DNA from: Rhodococcus sp. UNC23MFCrub1.1
Lineage (GTDB): Bacteria; Actinomycetota; Actinomycetes; Mycobacteriales; Mycobacteriaceae
DNA length: 64,000 nt
Direction of reading: 5' to 3'
Assembly: GCF_000686025.1 (NCBI RefSeq)
Contig: NZ_JMLQ01000001.1
Span: forward strand, 124,001-188,000
Shown here: positions 22,192-32,537 of the stretch, in pieces
Numbering within the stretch: the stretch's first letter is position 1
Layout of the letters: each line of letters starts with the position of its first letter
Made by a program: the position numbers and the translations under genes
Notes under the pieces: generated by a model
What the model was told of the DNA's origin: nothing
Seen by the model: the letters and a program-made list of their open reading frames with translations, nothing else
Database searches by the model: none

Positions 22192-23757
22192 GTGTCGGAC
22201 ACACAGCAGGAGAGTGTGGTCCCCGAACCCACCATCGGGGTCTCGGCAGGGTCCGAGGTGGTGTGCTGCGCCGTCCTCACCACCGCTCCCGACGGTACCG
22301 AGACCTTCGACTACCGCACCGTGACCGCCGAGGGCGCCCGCTCCGACATCGGTGACCTGGTTGCCACCTCGCTCGATCTCGCGTCCCACCACCTCGTCGA
22401 CGACGACACCCGCCCCGCCACGTCGGGCGGACGTATCGCCGTGGCGCATCGCGGCGGTGTCGGGTCGCGGTCCATTCTGTCGGCGACCCGTCGTCATCAC
22501 GTGACGGACGACCATCTGGTGACCGATACCGACGCTCTGCTGTGCTGGCTCCGGCACACCGGCGAGGTGGCGCGGTACGGCCACGTCCTGCTCGTCGACG
22601 TCGGCGCCTCGGGCACCACCACGACGGTGATCGATCAGGTCGACGGCACCGTGCGCGCGGTCCGGCGCACCGACGAGGTCAGCGGAGCCGTCCTCGACGC
22701 GCACCTCCTCGCCCTGACCGCCGAGAGGCTGCCCGCGGTCACCACCTCGGATCGCCCGGTGGTCGCGGCACGTCTGCGCACGGCCAAGGAGCAACTGTCC
22801 TTCCACGAGTCCGTCACCGTGGATCTGCCCGGAGCCGAGACGCTCACCGTGACTCGCGCCGAGATGGTCGTCGCCATCGCCGCACCGTTGGCTGCGCTGC
22901 GCGAGCTGGTTCTCGAGGTGCTCGACGAGGCCGGCCCGACCGCACGCCCCGAGGCGGCCGCCGTGGTCGGCGGCGGCGCCCACGTGCCCGCCGTGGTCGA
23001 GACCATCACCCACGCCGCCGACGTGCCCGCGGTGCCGACGCCCGAACCCGATGCCGCCGTGGCCAAGGGCGCAGCCCTGCTGGCCCGCGACCTCGGCCAC
23101 TCGGTGCTGCCCGCGTCCACCCGGCCGCCCACCTCGATCGCCGGGGGCCTGCGTACGGTCGGGCTGCTCGCCGCGGCGTGCGCGGCCATGGCCGTCGTGC
23201 TCGCGTACGGCGTCCAGGCCCTGACCCCGTCGAGCGAGCCGGCCGTCACCACGGTGGCCACCTCGGAACTCCCGAACTCGACCACGGAGGAGACGGCCAC
23301 CAGCGCGTCGGCACCCGAGGCGGCGCCGCCGGCTCTGACCGGTGGGTGGGAGGACGACGCGCCGGAGCCCACGGCCGCGGAACCGTGGCCGACGACCGAC
23401 TACACCTACACCCCCGAGGTGCGTCCCTACCCGACTCGCTCGTCGTCACCGTCGGCCACGGCGACGACGACCGTGGCGCCGCCGACATCCACCACCCCGA
23501 CACTCCGCCCGGCTCCCGATCTTCCGGTCATCGTCCTGCCGGACGTTCCCGGAATCCCGCCGTGGTGGACGGACCTGACCAGTGTGCTGCCGACCCCGCC
23601 GGTGACGACGCCGGAGAGCACGCCCGAGTCCGGATCGACACCGGTGTCGCCCGCGCCCGGTGCCGTGGTGCCGGAGTCCGTGCTCCCCGAGGGCCTCGTT
23701 CCCGTACCGACCACGTCCGCTCCGGCGGTCACACCGTCGACTGCACCACCCGCCTGA
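22192..23757 (+). CDS. Membrane-anchored Hsp70-like (actin-fold ATPase) protein
   Basis: A 521-residue protein. The N-terminal 310 residues carry Hsp70/actin-fold signatures: a phosphate-1-like TIGVSAGSEVVCCAVLT, a phosphate-2 segment HVLLVDVGASGTTTTVI, and AAVVGGGAHVPAVVETI near the adenosine site. It lacks the Hsp70 peptide-binding domain. One transmembrane helix (LRTVGLLAAACAAMAVVLAYGV) follows, then about 170 residues rich in Pro, Thr and Ser that are probably outside the membrane. The GTG at 22192 is preferred because AGGAGG sits 9 bases upstream; an ATG two codons earlier is too close. Partner and role are unknown. It is convergent with tsaD. Confidence 0.78.
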   Translation: MSDTQQESVVPEPTIGVSAGSEVVCCAVLTTAPDGTETFDYRTVTAEGARSDIGDLVATSLDLASHHLVDDDTRPATSGGRIAVAHRGGVGSRSILSATRRHHVTDDHLVTDTDALLCWLRHTGEVARYGHVLLVDVGASGTTTTVIDQVDGTVRAVRRTDEVSGAVLDAHLLALTAERLPAVTTSDRPVVAARLRTAKEQLSFHESVTVDLPGAETLTVTRAEMVVAIAAPLAALRELVLEVLDEAGPTARPEAAAVVGGGAHVPAVVETITHAADVPAVPTPEPDAAVAKGAALLARDLGHSVLPASTRPPTSIAGGLRTVGLLAAACAAMAVVLAYGVQALTPSSEPAVTTVATSELPNSTTEETATSASAPEAAPPALTGGWEDDAPEPTAAEPWPTTDYTYTPEVRPYPTRSSSPSATATTTVAPPTSTTPTLRPAPDLPVIVLPDVPGIPPWWTDLTSVLPTPPVTTPESTPESGSTPVSPAPGAVVPESVLPEGLVPVPTTSAPAVTPSTAPPA

Positions 23758-23764
23758 CGGGCCG

Positions 23765-24811
23765 TCAGACGACCTGGCTGACCGAGACGGGCAGGCCCGG
23801 ATCGGTCGCCGCCGTCAGTGGTGACGGCTCGGCTCCGGATGCAGCGATGTGCGCCCCGAGCGTGGCGATCATGACGCCGTTGTCGGTGCATCGACGCGGA
23901 GTGGGCACGCGCAACGTCACCCCGGCCGCGGCGCACCGCTCCTCGGCGAGCGATCGGATACGCGAGTTCGCAGTGGCACCGCCGCCCAGGACGAGGGTGC
24001 CGATCCCCCGGTCGGTCACAGCGCGCAGCGCCTTCATCGTCAGGACATCGGCGACGGCCTCCTGGAACGACGCGGCCACGTCGGCCACCACGATCGGATG
24101 GCCGGCGCGCTGCGCCGACTCGACGTGGCGAGCCACCGCGGTCTTGAGGCCGGAGAACGAGAAGTCGTAGCGGGAGTCGCGCGGTCCGGTCATGCCGCGA
24201 GGAAACGCGACGGCGCGCGGATCACCCTCCGCGGCGAGCGCGTCGAGCACGGGACCGCCGGGATACCCGAGTCCGAGGAGCCGGGCGACCTTGTCGAAGG
24301 CCTCTCCCGCCGCATCGTCGACGGTGCTGCCCAGTTCGACGATCGGTTCGGCCAGGGAGGACACCTCGAGCAGATGCGTGTGTCCGCCCGAGACCAGCAG
24401 CGCGACACACTCCGGCATCGGGCCGTGCTCAAGGGTGTCCACCGCGACGTGACCACCGAGATGGTTGACCGCGTAGAACGGCACGTTCCACGCCGCCGCG
24501 TAGGCCTTCGCCGCCGCGACACCGACGAGGAGCGCTCCGGCGAGGCCCGGTCCGATGGTGACGGCGACGGCGTCCGGGCGACGAATACCCGCCTGCGCCA
24601 ACGCTCGTCGCATCGTGGGCACGATGGCCTCGAGGTGTGCGCGCGATGCGATCTCGGGGACGACACCACCGAAGCGGGCGTGCTCGTCGACACTGGACGC
24701 GACCTCGTCGGCGAGCATCTCGCACGTGCCGGTGCCCGACGCGTCTCCGGTGTAGCGGACGATGCCGACACCGGTCTCGTCGCACGAACTCTCGATCCCC
24801 ATGACGATCAC
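23765..24811 (-). CDS. tsaD: tRNA N6-adenosine threonylcarbamoyltransferase TsaD
   Basis: Transfers the threonylcarbamoyl group to A37 of ANN-decoding tRNAs. The 348-residue ASKHA-fold protein begins [15 protein letters not shown] and has the metal-binding [11 protein letters not shown] and [10 protein letters not shown] motifs. It also carries [13 protein letters not shown] and a C-terminal [13 protein letters not shown]. The GTG at 24811 overlaps the rimI stop by 4 bases; an ATG three codons later is the alternative. TsaB, TsaE and RimI are encoded just upstream in one overlapping run, so most of the t6A machinery other than TsaC is here. Confidence 0.96.
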   Translation of the reverse strand: MIVMGIESSCDETGVGIVRYTGDASGTGTCEMLADEVASSVDEHARFGGVVPEIASRAHLEAIVPTMRRALAQAGIRRPDAVAVTIGPGLAGALLVGVAAAKAYAAAWNVPFYAVNHLGGHVAVDTLEHGPMPECVALLVSGGHTHLLEVSSLAEPIVELGSTVDDAAGEAFDKVARLLGLGYPGGPVLDALAAEGDPRAVAFPRGMTGPRDSRYDFSFSGLKTAVARHVESAQRAGHPIVVADVAASFQEAVADVLTMKALRAVTDRGIGTLVLGGGATANSRIRSLAEERCAAAGVTLRVPTPRRCTDNGVMIATLGAHIAASGAEPSPLTAATDPGLPVSVSQVV

Positions 24812-25290
24812 GGGTGACCACCTCTCGTAGTCGGGGCGGGCCTGGTCATGGTGTACGCGTCCGCACCGCTGGGCTGGTAGTAGCGGCGGCGCGTCCCGAC
24901 GATGTCGAAGCCCGCCCGGCGGTACAACTCGATGGCCGGCTCGTTGTCGGTGCGCACCTCGAGGAACACCGGACCGCCGTGCAGGTCCGCCTCGTGCAGC
25001 AACGCGTCGAGCAGTGCCCTGCCGATACCGCGACGCTGCGCGGCGGGATCGACGCCGATGGTGTGGACCTCGGACTCGGTGTCCTCGCCCTTGCCCAGCA
25101 ACGCGATCCCGGCGTACCCGACGGCCCGACCGTCGTCCTCTCGCACGACGAAGTACCGCACGTGCGGGCCGCGCAGTTCCTCGACGAAGGCCGATGCGGG
25201 CCAGGGCCCGTCGGTGGGGAACAGCACGGCCTCGAGCTCCGCGCACCGGTCCGCGTCCTCGACGCGCATCGGTTCGACCGTGCCGATCAT
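24808..25290 (-). CDS. rimI: Ribosomal protein S18 N-terminal acetyltransferase-like GNAT (RimI)
   Basis: A 160-residue GNAT acetyltransferase. The acetyl-CoA-binding segment is [19 protein letters not shown], followed by the substrate-side [21 protein letters not shown] and [15 protein letters not shown]. RimI acetylates the N-terminus of ribosomal protein S18 in E. coli; in actinobacteria its targets appear broader. The ATG at 25290 overlaps the tsaB stop (ATGA) and the stop overlaps tsaD (GTGA). This tsaB-rimI-tsaD order is widely conserved. Confidence 0.93.
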   Translation of the reverse strand: MIGTVEPMRVEDADRCAELEAVLFPTDGPWPASAFVEELRGPHVRYFVVREDDGRAVGYAGIALLGKGEDTESEVHTIGVDPAAQRRGIGRALLDALLHEADLHGGPVFLEVRTDNEPAIELYRRAGFDIVGTRRRYYQPSGADAYTMTRPAPTTRGGHP

Positions 25291-25943
25291 GCGCGGGTCT
25301 TCGCCGCTCGATCGGCCGTCGCGACCGCGTCGGGACGCCGGAGATACTGCGGCACCAACGACGTCGGCTCCGCGCCGGAGCGCAGCGCCTGCGCGGCCAC
25401 GGCGACGAGGCATTCCGGGGACGGACTCTCGACCGGTTCCACGGGCAGGTCCACCAGATCGACGTGCAGTGCCGATCCGGCCACCACCGTCGACTCCCCC
25501 ACGACGATGTCCGCGGCGGGCGAGACGAACGGTCCGGCGACGCGCTCGGCGCCGCGGAACCGTGCCCAGTACACCTCCCGGCGACGCGCATCCGTGACGA
25601 CGAGGACCTCGCGATCACCGGGCACGGCCGCGGCGATGGCATCGAGACTGCCGACACCGTGCACCGGGATGCCGAGGGCGTCACCGAAGGCGGCTCCCGT
25701 CGCCATGCCCACGCGCAGGCCGGTGAACGGCCCCGGTCCGGTGCCGACGACGACAGCGGACAGGTCGTCCGCGCTGATGCCGGCGTCGGAGAGGCACTCG
25801 AGGATGTGTGGGGTGAGAACTTCGGCGTGCTTACGGGCGTCGACGGTGACGCGCGTCGCGAGCGGCTGCGGGCCGGTGTCGTCGAGCCGCACCACCCCGG
25901 CCGTCACGGCGGGAGTGGAGGTGTCCACGGCGAGTATCAGCAC
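25287..25943 (-). CDS. tsaB: tRNA threonylcarbamoyladenosine biosynthesis protein TsaB
   Basis: A 218-residue ASKHA-fold partner of Tsa[18 protein letters not shown] at the N-terminus, [12 protein letters not shown] and the hallmark [19 protein letters not shown]. It has no catalytic role of its own; it forms a heterodimer with TsaD and supports t6A synthesis with TsaE. The start is a GTG. It lies 21 bases downstream of tsaE and overlaps rimI by 4 bases. Confidence 0.94.
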   Translation of the reverse strand: MLILAVDTSTPAVTAGVVRLDDTGPQPLATRVTVDARKHAEVLTPHILECLSDAGISADDLSAVVVGTGPGPFTGLRVGMATGAAFGDALGIPVHGVGSLDAIAAAVPGDREVLVVTDARRREVYWARFRGAERVAGPFVSPAADIVVGESTVVAGSALHVDLVDLPVEPVESPSPECLVAVAAQALRSGAEPTSLVPQYLRRPDAVATADRAAKTRA

Positions 25944-25964
25944 GGGGATCCAGATTACCCGTGC

Positions 25965-26423
25965 TCACCCGATCCACTGCCACGTGGCGGTGCGGACGTC
26001 GGACTCCGGCTCGCGCCGCAGCCGGATCAGCAGGTGCCGGTCGGCGAGGGCCTCCGCGATGCCCTCGCCCCACTCCACGACGACGACGGAGTCCGCCAGC
26101 TCGGTGTCGAGGTCGAGGGCGTCGAGCTCGTCCATCGCCGAGGCGCCGGTTCCGAGCCCCAGCCGGTAGGCGTCGACGTGCACGAGCCCGGGGCCGGTGT
26201 CCCCGCCGGCGCGGTGGGTGCGCGCGATCATGAACGTCGGCGAGCTCACGCGGCCGAGCACGCCGAGTCCGCGGGCGAGACCCTTCGTCAGCGTCGTCTT
26301 ACCTGCGCCGAGGGGTCCGTCGAGCACCACGACGTCGCCCGCTTCGAGCTCCGCGGCGAGGCGCTCGCCCAGGAGCTCGGTGTCCTCGGCCGTCGAGAGG
26401 ACGGCCTCCCCCTCGACCGGCAC
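25965..26423 (-). CDS. tsaE: tRNA threonylcarbamoyladenosine biosynthesis ATPase TsaE
   Basis: A 152-residue P-loop ATPase with Walker A GPLGAGKTTLTKGLARGLG, the SPTFMIARTH segment and the Walker B-like VVVVEWGEGI. It drives turnover of the TsaB-TsaD complex. The GTG at 26423 gives a standard-length protein with no overlap onto the upstream hydrolase; a GTG at 26480 would add 19 residues and overlap it by 53 bases. It is part of the nnr-to-tsaD run. Confidence 0.93.
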   Translation of the reverse strand: MPVEGEAVLSTAEDTELLGERLAAELEAGDVVVLDGPLGAGKTTLTKGLARGLGVLGRVSSPTFMIARTHRAGGDTGPGLVHVDAYRLGLGTGASAMDELDALDLDTELADSVVVVEWGEGIAEALADRHLLIRLRREPESDVRTATWQWIG

Positions 26424-26427
26424 CGCG

Positions 26428-27501
26428 TCAGCCAACGGTTCGCCTCGTCGGTTCGGCGCGGACCCGTCCGTCGCGTGCACGCTGTACCAGACGGTCCAGG
26501 GCGTCGTTCACCTCGTCGGGGAACTCGAGCTGCACCAGGTGACCGGCGCGGCGGACCCGGACCATCTCGGCGTGCGGGAGCGCGTCGGCCAGCTGCTCCG
26601 ACTTGTCGAACGGGATGACCCAGTCGTCGTCGCCGCACAGCACCAGGGTCGCCGTGTCCGCGATGACGGGCAGCGCCTCCAGTTCGTCGTGCAGCTCGAG
26701 CGCCTGGAGAAAGTTGACCATCGTCACCACCGAGGTGTCGTGGATCATCTGCTCGGCGAACGCCTCGAGGGCGGGACTGACCGCGGTGCCGAACGACGCC
26801 GCGCGCAGCACCGGGGCGATGACCCCGCGCACGACACCGCGGCCGAACTGGACCGCACCCGGAGCGGTCCGCACCGCGAGCCGGAACGCGTCGACGGCCG
26901 GATTCTGGAGGTTCCGTCCGAGACCGGTACGCGCGAGACCCGCTGCGGTGGTGGACATCAGCGCGACTCCGACGACCCGCTCGGCCACCGCGTCGGGGAA
27001 CTGGCGAGTGGCCGCGAGCACCGACATGCCGCCCATCGAGTGGCCCACCAGCACCAGCGGCCCACGCGGTGCGACGGCCCGGATCACGTCGGCGAGATCG
27101 ATGCCGAGGCGGGCGATGTCGCACTCGTCCGGCGAGACGTCGCCGGATCGGCCGTGACCGCGCTGGTCGTAGAACACCATCCGCACGTCGTCGCCCCACC
27201 GGCGGGCGAGCTCGCGGCGCTGGTAGTGCCAGCACTCCATGCGCAGGCAGTACCCGTGCACGAACACCACGGTCAGCGGCGCCTCGAGTGGACCGACCTC
27301 GCGCACCGCCAGCGGCACTCCGTCTCCGCTGGCGACGACGCACCCGCGATCGAACTCCATCGACTCGAAGTCCTCGCGCCGACCGGCGTCGGGCACCGGC
27401 GGGCCCACCCGGCGCCGCACCGCCGTGATGCCGGCCACGGCGGCCACGGCCGCGATACTGGCTGCGCCCCCGGCCATTCCGGCGAGACGGGCGCTGATCA
27501 C
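26428..27501 (-). CDS. Alpha/beta-fold hydrolase with N-terminal membrane segment
   Basis: A 357-residue protein. A short hydrophobic N-terminal helix ([18 protein letters not shown]) precedes an alpha/beta hydrolase domain: oxyanion region VVFVHGYCL, nucleophile elbow VGHSMGGMS, acid in [10 protein letters not shown] and His in [14 protein letters not shown]. It is likely an esterase or lipase attached to the membrane; the substrate is unknown. The GTG overlaps the alr stop by 4 bases and tsaE follows 4 bases after its own stop. A hydrolase between alr and tsaE is also found at this place in related genomes as I recall. Confidence 0.85.
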   Translation of the reverse strand: MISARLAGMAGGAASIAAVAAVAGITAVRRRVGPPVPDAGRREDFESMEFDRGCVVASGDGVPLAVREVGPLEAPLTVVFVHGYCLRMECWHYQRRELARRWGDDVRMVFYDQRGHGRSGDVSPDECDIARLGIDLADVIRAVAPRGPLVLVGHSMGGMSVLAATRQFPDAVAERVVGVALMSTTAAGLARTGLGRNLQNPAVDAFRLAVRTAPGAVQFGRGVVRGVIAPVLRAASFGTAVSPALEAFAEQMIHDTSVVTMVNFLQALELHDELEALPVIADTATLVLCGDDDWVIPFDKSEQLADALPHAEMVRVRRAGHLVQLEFPDEVNDALDRLVQRARDGRVRAEPTRRTVG

Positions 27502-28688
27502 GAGACCCCTCCGGCGAACGTCCGTCGTACTCGACCGCGGATACCGGTCACCACCTCGTAGTTGATCGTGTCGAGCGTCTCCGCCCAGTCCTGGGCCGTG
27601 GGCTCCCCGTGGTCGCCCGGTCCGAAGAGGTACGCGGTGTCCCCCTCGGCGACGTCGGGACGGCCGGGTCCGAGGTCGACGACGATCTGGTCCATGCACA
27701 CCCGGCCCACCGCCGGATACCGCACGCCGTGGATCGACACCTCGTATCGGTTCTTCAGCGCACGCGTGATGCCGTCGGCGTAGCCCACGGGCAGCAACGC
27801 CACCGTCGTGTCGACGGGAGCGATCCACTCGTGGCCGTAGGAGACGCCGTCGCCGGCAGCCACCCGCTTGAGCAGGATCACCGTGGCGCGCAGCGTCATC
27901 ACGGGGCGCAGTCCGAACCATCCGAGATGGGGTGCCGGGGACAGGCCGTACAGCGCGATGCCCGGTCGGACCATGTCGTAGGCCAGGTCGGGGCGGGTCA
28001 GGGCACCGGCGGAATTGGCGATGTGCCGTACCTCGGGTGCCACGCCCGCTCGGGCCATCGCGTCCGCGGCGGCGTCGAAGCGCTCCTTCTGCCGGTCGTT
28101 GATCGGATCGCCGGGCACGTCCGCATCGACCAGGTGGGAGAACAGGCCGCGCACGCGCAGCGCGCCACCACGCTGCTCCGCCACCAGGGCGTCGACGGCC
28201 GCGTCGAACTCGTCCGCACCCACCCCGTTGCGATTCATGCCGGTGTCGACCTTGAGGGACACCACGGCGGGACGGCCGACACGGCGTGCGGCGTCGGCGA
28301 CCTCCGCTATCTGACGGGGCGAGGACACGCCGATCTCGACGTCCGAGTCGATCAGTCCCGTGAAGTCGGTGCCGGGGGCGTGCAACCAGCACAGCACCGG
28401 CGCCGTGAGACCCGCGGCGCGCAGTCCGAGCGCCTCCGCAGCCGTGGCGACACCGAGTTCGCGAGCACCGGCCGCGAGCGCCGCCCGAGCGACCTCCACT
28501 CCGCCGTGGTTGTAGCCGTCCGCCTTGACGACGGCCATCACCGCAGCATCGCCGGCGTGCTCGATCAGGATGCGGGTGTTGTGCGCGACGGCGTCCAGAT
28601 CGATCAGCGCCTCGGCCTGCGGGCGAGAAGTCGGAGCCGGTGCGACCGGACTCGTCGGCACCTCCTGCGCGCTGTTCACCGGCGTCAT
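27498..28688 (-). CDS. alr: Alanine racemase
   Basis: Interconverts L- and D-alanine for peptidoglycan. The 396-residue PLP enzyme has the Schiff-base lysine in [12 protein letters not shown], the barrel segment [10 protein letters not shown] and the second catalytic base Tyr in [10 protein letters not shown]. The C-terminal active-site motif is [13 protein letters not shown]. The ATG at 28688 (MTPVNSAQE) is used, giving a Pro-rich leader of about 25 residues. It lies 40 bases downstream of nnr and overlaps the hydrolase gene. Confidence 0.96.
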   Translation of the reverse strand: MTPVNSAQEVPTSPVAPAPTSRPQAEALIDLDAVAHNTRILIEHAGDAAVMAVVKADGYNHGGVEVARAALAAGARELGVATAAEALGLRAAGLTAPVLCWLHAPGTDFTGLIDSDVEIGVSSPRQIAEVADAARRVGRPAVVSLKVDTGMNRNGVGADEFDAAVDALVAEQRGGALRVRGLFSHLVDADVPGDPINDRQKERFDAAADAMARAGVAPEVRHIANSAGALTRPDLAYDMVRPGIALYGLSPAPHLGWFGLRPVMTLRATVILLKRVAAGDGVSYGHEWIAPVDTTVALLPVGYADGITRALKNRYEVSIHGVRYPAVGRVCMDQIVVDLGPGRPDVAEGDTAYLFGPGDHGEPTAQDWAETLDTINYEVVTGIRGRVRRTFAGGVS

Positions 28689-28728
28689 TCTGCCATCGAC
28701 ACCCCGCACCGACATGCGGTGGCGGGTG

Positions 28729-30159
28729 TCAGGCCTGTGCGCGGAGGTCGCCGACCGCGTCCGCAACGGCGCGGAGCAGCGGGGAGGCGGAGATGGGAGC
28801 AGCGGTACGCCGACCTCGATCGGTGGCGGCGAGCGCGGCCGCCCGCGAGTGCGCGCGAGCGCCCATGACGGCGGCGATGCGGGCCGACACGCCCGCCGCG
28901 AGGAGCGCTCCGATCATGCCGGACAGCACGTCGCCGGACCCGGCCGTCGAGGACCAGGACGACCCCGCGTCGTCGACGGAGACGGTGCCGTCGGAATCCG
29001 CGATCACCGTCGCTCGCCCCTTGAGCAGCACCGTCACGTTCCAGTCGGCCGCGAGGGCACGGACGGACCGGACACGATCGGGTCCGGGCGCGGACCCGGT
29101 GAGTCGCTCGAACTCTCCAGCGTGCGGTGTCAGCACGGTCGCCGACGACCGTCCGCGCACCAGCTCGGGTCGCTGCGACAGCACGGTCAGTCCGTCGGCG
29201 TCGACGAGGACCGGGACGTCGGACTCCAGGACGGAGCGCAGCCGGTCGGCCGCGTCGTCGTCGGTACCGAAGCCGGGCCCTACCACCCAGGCCTGTACAC
29301 GTCCTGCCTCGTCGACCGAACGGGCGGTGACCACCTCCGGGTAGTGATGCACCACCTCGGCGCCGCCCTGCCCGACGTAGCGGACCATGCCGGACGTCGC
29401 CGCCACCGCAGCGCCCGTGCACAGCACGCCCGCGCCGGGATACTTCTCGCTGCCCGCCATGATGCCGGTGACGCCCTGGGAGTACTTGTCGTCCGCAGGT
29501 CCGGGTACCGGCCACGCGCGGCCCACCTCGCCGTCGTCGGGAGACGTGATCGTCGCGGCGTCCGGAACGAGGCCGATGTCGATCAGGTGCAGCTCGCCGC
29601 ACCACGCGCTCGCGAGCAGGTGCACCGGCTTGTAGGCGCCGAACGCCACCGTCACGGCGGCACGGACGGCGGGACCGTCGACGTCGCCCGTGTCCGGGTC
29701 GACACCCGACGGCAGGTCCGCAGCCACGACGGGGGCGGTGAGTCCGTCGACGATCGCGGCCGCGTCCGGTCGGAGCGATCCCCGCGCGGACAGGCCGACG
29801 ATGCCGTCGATCACCAGATCGGGGTCGCCGGCCCGCGTCACCACACGTCCCGTGGCGGCCCGGAACGCCGCCAGTGCGGCGGGGTGGGCGCGATCGGGGC
29901 GGAGCAGCAGTGCCTCCACGGCGACACCGCGTCGGCGTAGTTCGGCGCCGGCGAACAGCGCGTCGCCGCCGTTGTCCCCGGCCCCGGCGAGAACGAGCAC
30001 CCGTCTGCCGACCACCCCGCCGGTGCGGGCCCGGAGTTCACGAGCGACGACCGTCGCCAGTCCGTGGGCCGCGCGGCGCATCGCCGCGTACTCGGGCAGT
30101 CGGGCCAGCAGCGGGGCTTCCGCCGCTCGCACCTCGTCGGCGGTGTGGAAGTGACGCAT
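28729..30159 (-). CDS. nnr: Bifunctional NAD(P)H-hydrate epimerase / ADP-dependent dehydratase
   Basis: Repairs hydrated NADH and NADPH. The 476-residue fusion has an N-terminal YjeF epimerase domain ([41 protein letters not shown]). The C-terminal ribokinase-like dehydratase domain has [34 protein letters not shown] and the [20 protein letters not shown]-binding loop. The ATG at 30159 ([10 protein letters not shown]) is used. It appears to be the first gene of the nnr-alr-hydrolase-tsaE-tsaB-rimI-tsaD run. Confidence 0.95.
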   Translation of the reverse strand: MRHFHTADEVRAAEAPLLARLPEYAAMRRAAHGLATVVARELRARTGGVVGRRVLVLAGAGDNGGDALFAGAELRRRGVAVEALLLRPDRAHPAALAAFRAATGRVVTRAGDPDLVIDGIVGLSARGSLRPDAAAIVDGLTAPVVAADLPSGVDPDTGDVDGPAVRAAVTVAFGAYKPVHLLASAWCGELHLIDIGLVPDAATITSPDDGEVGRAWPVPGPADDKYSQGVTGIMAGSEKYPGAGVLCTGAAVAATSGMVRYVGQGGAEVVHHYPEVVTARSVDEAGRVQAWVVGPGFGTDDDAADRLRSVLESDVPVLVDADGLTVLSQRPELVRGRSSATVLTPHAGEFERLTGSAPGPDRVRSVRALAADWNVTVLLKGRATVIADSDGTVSVDDAGSSWSSTAGSGDVLSGMIGALLAAGVSARIAAVMGARAHSRAAALAATDRGRRTAAPISASPLLRAVADAVGDLRAQA

Positions 30160-30215
30160 GCGTCCCACGGTAGCGCCGACAGGCCACGATGCACGGCAGG
30201 TCTACCGTGGGAATC

Positions 30216-30584
30216 ATGGCTCGCCTGACAACACTCGCGGCGACGATCGGAGTCACTGCCGCACTGGCACTGTCGCTCACATCGTGCACCGAGGACGCCC
30301 CCACCGCCGAACGTCCGACCGGGCCGAACGTCGTCACGGTCGCCGCGATGGCCTACTCCCCTGCCAGCGTCACCATCTCGCCCGGCGACACCGTCACGTG
30401 GTTCTTCGACGACACCGGTGTCGCGCACAACGTGATCGGCATCGACGCGGCGTCCCGTCTGCTGCACAGCCCGATGATCTCGTCGGGTCAGTTCAGTCAG
30501 ACGTTCGACGACCCCGGCACGTACCCGTACTTCTGCTCGGTGCACCCGAACATGACGGGCACCGTCATCGTCCGAGAGAGCTGA
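30216..30584 (+). CDS. Cupredoxin-domain copper-binding lipoprotein
   Basis: A 122-residue protein with a signal peptide (MARLTTLAATIGVTAALALSL) ending in the lipobox LTSC, so it should be lipid-anchored outside the membrane. The mature part is a plastocyanin-like beta-fold with type 1 copper ligands visible as His in GVAHNV and Cys, His and Met in YFCSVHPNM. It is probably an electron carrier or copper-handling protein. The ATG at 30216 is chosen because it begins the signal peptide. Its TGA directly abuts the glmS stop on the other strand, leaving no room for a terminator. Confidence 0.88.
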   Translation: MARLTTLAATIGVTAALALSLTSCTEDAPTAERPTGPNVVTVAAMAYSPASVTISPGDTVTWFFDDTGVAHNVIGIDAASRLLHSPMISSGQFSQTFDDPGTYPYFCSVHPNMTGTVIVRES

Positions 30585-32447
30585 TCACTCGACGGTGACC
30601 GACTTCGCGAGGTTGCGCGGCTTGTCCACGTCGTAGCCGCGCGCCTGCGCGACCTCGGCGGCGAACACCTGCAGCGGCACCGTCGACAGCAGCGGCTGCA
30701 GCAGTGACGGCGCGGCCGGGATCTCGATGAGGTGATCGGCGAACGGCCGCACCGTCTCGTCGCCCTCCTCGGCGATCACGACGGTCCGGGCGCCGCGCGC
30801 CTGGATCTCACGGATGTTGCTGAGCATCTTCGAGTGCAGCACCGCTCGGCCCTTCGGCGACGGCATCACGATGATCACGGGCAGGTCGTCCTCGATGAGG
30901 GCGATCGGACCGTGCTTGAGCTCGCCGGCGGCGAAGCCCTCGGCGTGCATGTACGCGAGCTCCTTGAGCTTGAGCGCACCTTCGAGGGCGACCGGGTAAC
31001 CGACGTGGCGACCCAGGAACAGCACCGTCGGTGACGACGCCAACTCGCGGGCCAGGGCGCGAACGGGCTCGACCGTCTCGAGCACCTTCCTCACCAGGTC
31101 CGGCATGGCCTCGAGATCCGCGTACTCCCGTGCGACCTCGTCCGGGTACTTGGTACCGCGAGCCTGCGCCAACGCCAGACCGACCAGGTAGTTGGCCGTC
31201 ACCTGGGCGAGGAACGCCTTGGTCGACGCGACACCGATCTCCGGTCCCGCCCGCGTGTAGAGCACCGCGTCGGCCTCGCGCGGGATCTGGGAACCGTTGG
31301 TGTTGCAGACGGCCAGGACTCGGGCCTTCTGCTCCTTCGCGTGCCGGACCGCCTCCAGCGTGTCGGCGGTCTCGCCCGACTGGGAGATGGCCACCACGAG
31401 TGTCGAGCGGTCGAGAACGGGGTCGCGGTAACGGAACTCGCTGGCCAGCTCCACCTCCACGGGGAGGCGCGTCCAGTGCTCGATCGCGTACTTCGCCAGC
31501 AGCCCCGAGTGGTAAGCGCTGCCGCACGCGACGACGAACACCTTGTCGACGTCGCGCAGCTCCTGATCCGACAGTCGCTGCTCGTCGAGGACGATGCGAC
31601 CGTCGGTGAAGTGTCCGAGGAGGGTGTCCGCGACCGCCGCGGGCTGCTCCTGGATCTCCTTCAACATGAAGTAGTCGTGACCACCCTTCTCGGCGGCGGC
31701 GAGGTCCCAGTCGATGCGGAACGGACGCCCCTCGGCCTCGGACCCGTCGAAGTTCATGACGTCGTAGCCGTCGGCGGTGATCACCACGACCTGGTCCTGC
31801 CCGAGCTCGACCGCGTCGCGCGTGTGCTCGATGAAGGCGGCGACATCGGACCCGACGAACATCTCGCCCTCGCCGACGCCGACGACCAACGGTGTGGAGC
31901 GACGGGCCGCGACGATGGTGTCGGGGTGATCGACGTGGGTGAACACGAGCGTGAAGGCGCCTTCGAGGCGCTGCAGCACCGCGAGGGCGCTCTGGACGAA
32001 GTCTCCGGCCGTGGGGCCCTCGTCGTAGGCGGCGGCGACCAGATGGACGGCCACCTCGGTGTCGGTGTCCGACTCGAACTCGACGCCTGCGTTCTCGAGC
32101 TCGGCGCGCAGCGGCGCGAAGTTCTCGATGATGCCGTTGTGCACGACGGCGACGCGGTCGGCGCGGTCGCGGTGCGGGTGGGCGTTGCGATCGGTGGGCC
32201 GTCCGTGGGTGGCCCACCGGGTGTGGCCGATCCCGCTGGTGCCGACGAAGGTGTCCCGCCCGAGTTCGTCCAGTTCGGCCTCGAGGTTCGCCAGTTTTCC
32301 GGCCTTGCGCTCGACGGCCATTCCCCCGGACCCGTCCAGGACGGCGATGCCGGCCGAGTCGTATCCGCGGTACTCCATCCGGCGCAACGCCTCCACCACC
32401 ACCGGTAGCGCTCGACGATGTCCGACGTACCCGACGATTCCGCACAT
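30585..32447 (-). CDS. glmS: Glutamine-fructose-6-phosphate aminotransferase (isomerizing)
   Basis: First step of UDP-N-acetylglucosamine synthesis. The 620-residue enzyme begins MCGIVGYVGHR, with Cys2 as the class II amidotransferase nucleophile. It carries GHTRWATHG and two SIS isomerase domains (ACGSAYHSGLLAKY, VAISQSGETADTLEAV, FLGRHVGYPVALEGALKLKE read in pieces). The C-terminus is KPRNLAKSVTVE as in the family. The ATG at 32447 is fixed by the catalytic Cys. glmM lies 4.3 kb away in the same direction. Confidence 0.97.
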   Translation of the reverse strand: MCGIVGYVGHRRALPVVVEALRRMEYRGYDSAGIAVLDGSGGMAVERKAGKLANLEAELDELGRDTFVGTSGIGHTRWATHGRPTDRNAHPHRDRADRVAVVHNGIIENFAPLRAELENAGVEFESDTDTEVAVHLVAAAYDEGPTAGDFVQSALAVLQRLEGAFTLVFTHVDHPDTIVAARRSTPLVVGVGEGEMFVGSDVAAFIEHTRDAVELGQDQVVVITADGYDVMNFDGSEAEGRPFRIDWDLAAAEKGGHDYFMLKEIQEQPAAVADTLLGHFTDGRIVLDEQRLSDQELRDVDKVFVVACGSAYHSGLLAKYAIEHWTRLPVEVELASEFRYRDPVLDRSTLVVAISQSGETADTLEAVRHAKEQKARVLAVCNTNGSQIPREADAVLYTRAGPEIGVASTKAFLAQVTANYLVGLALAQARGTKYPDEVAREYADLEAMPDLVRKVLETVEPVRALARELASSPTVLFLGRHVGYPVALEGALKLKELAYMHAEGFAAGELKHGPIALIEDDLPVIIVMPSPKGRAVLHSKMLSNIREIQARGARTVVIAEEGDETVRPFADHLIEIPAAPSLLQPLLSTVPLQVFAAEVAQARGYDVDKPRNLAKSVTVE

Positions 32448-32537
32448 GGGACGACAGCCTACTTCGGCGCGGACGGCGCTCCGGCCGCCCGCACGTCGAC
32501 GGCATGGCGAACTGCCGCGTCGACTACGGTCAGTGCT

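Noticed and set aside
22542-24170. Large open frame overlapping the Hsp70-like gene and tsaD
   Set aside because: Low-complexity Arg/Gly translation; both real genes in the region have clear family motifs in other frames.
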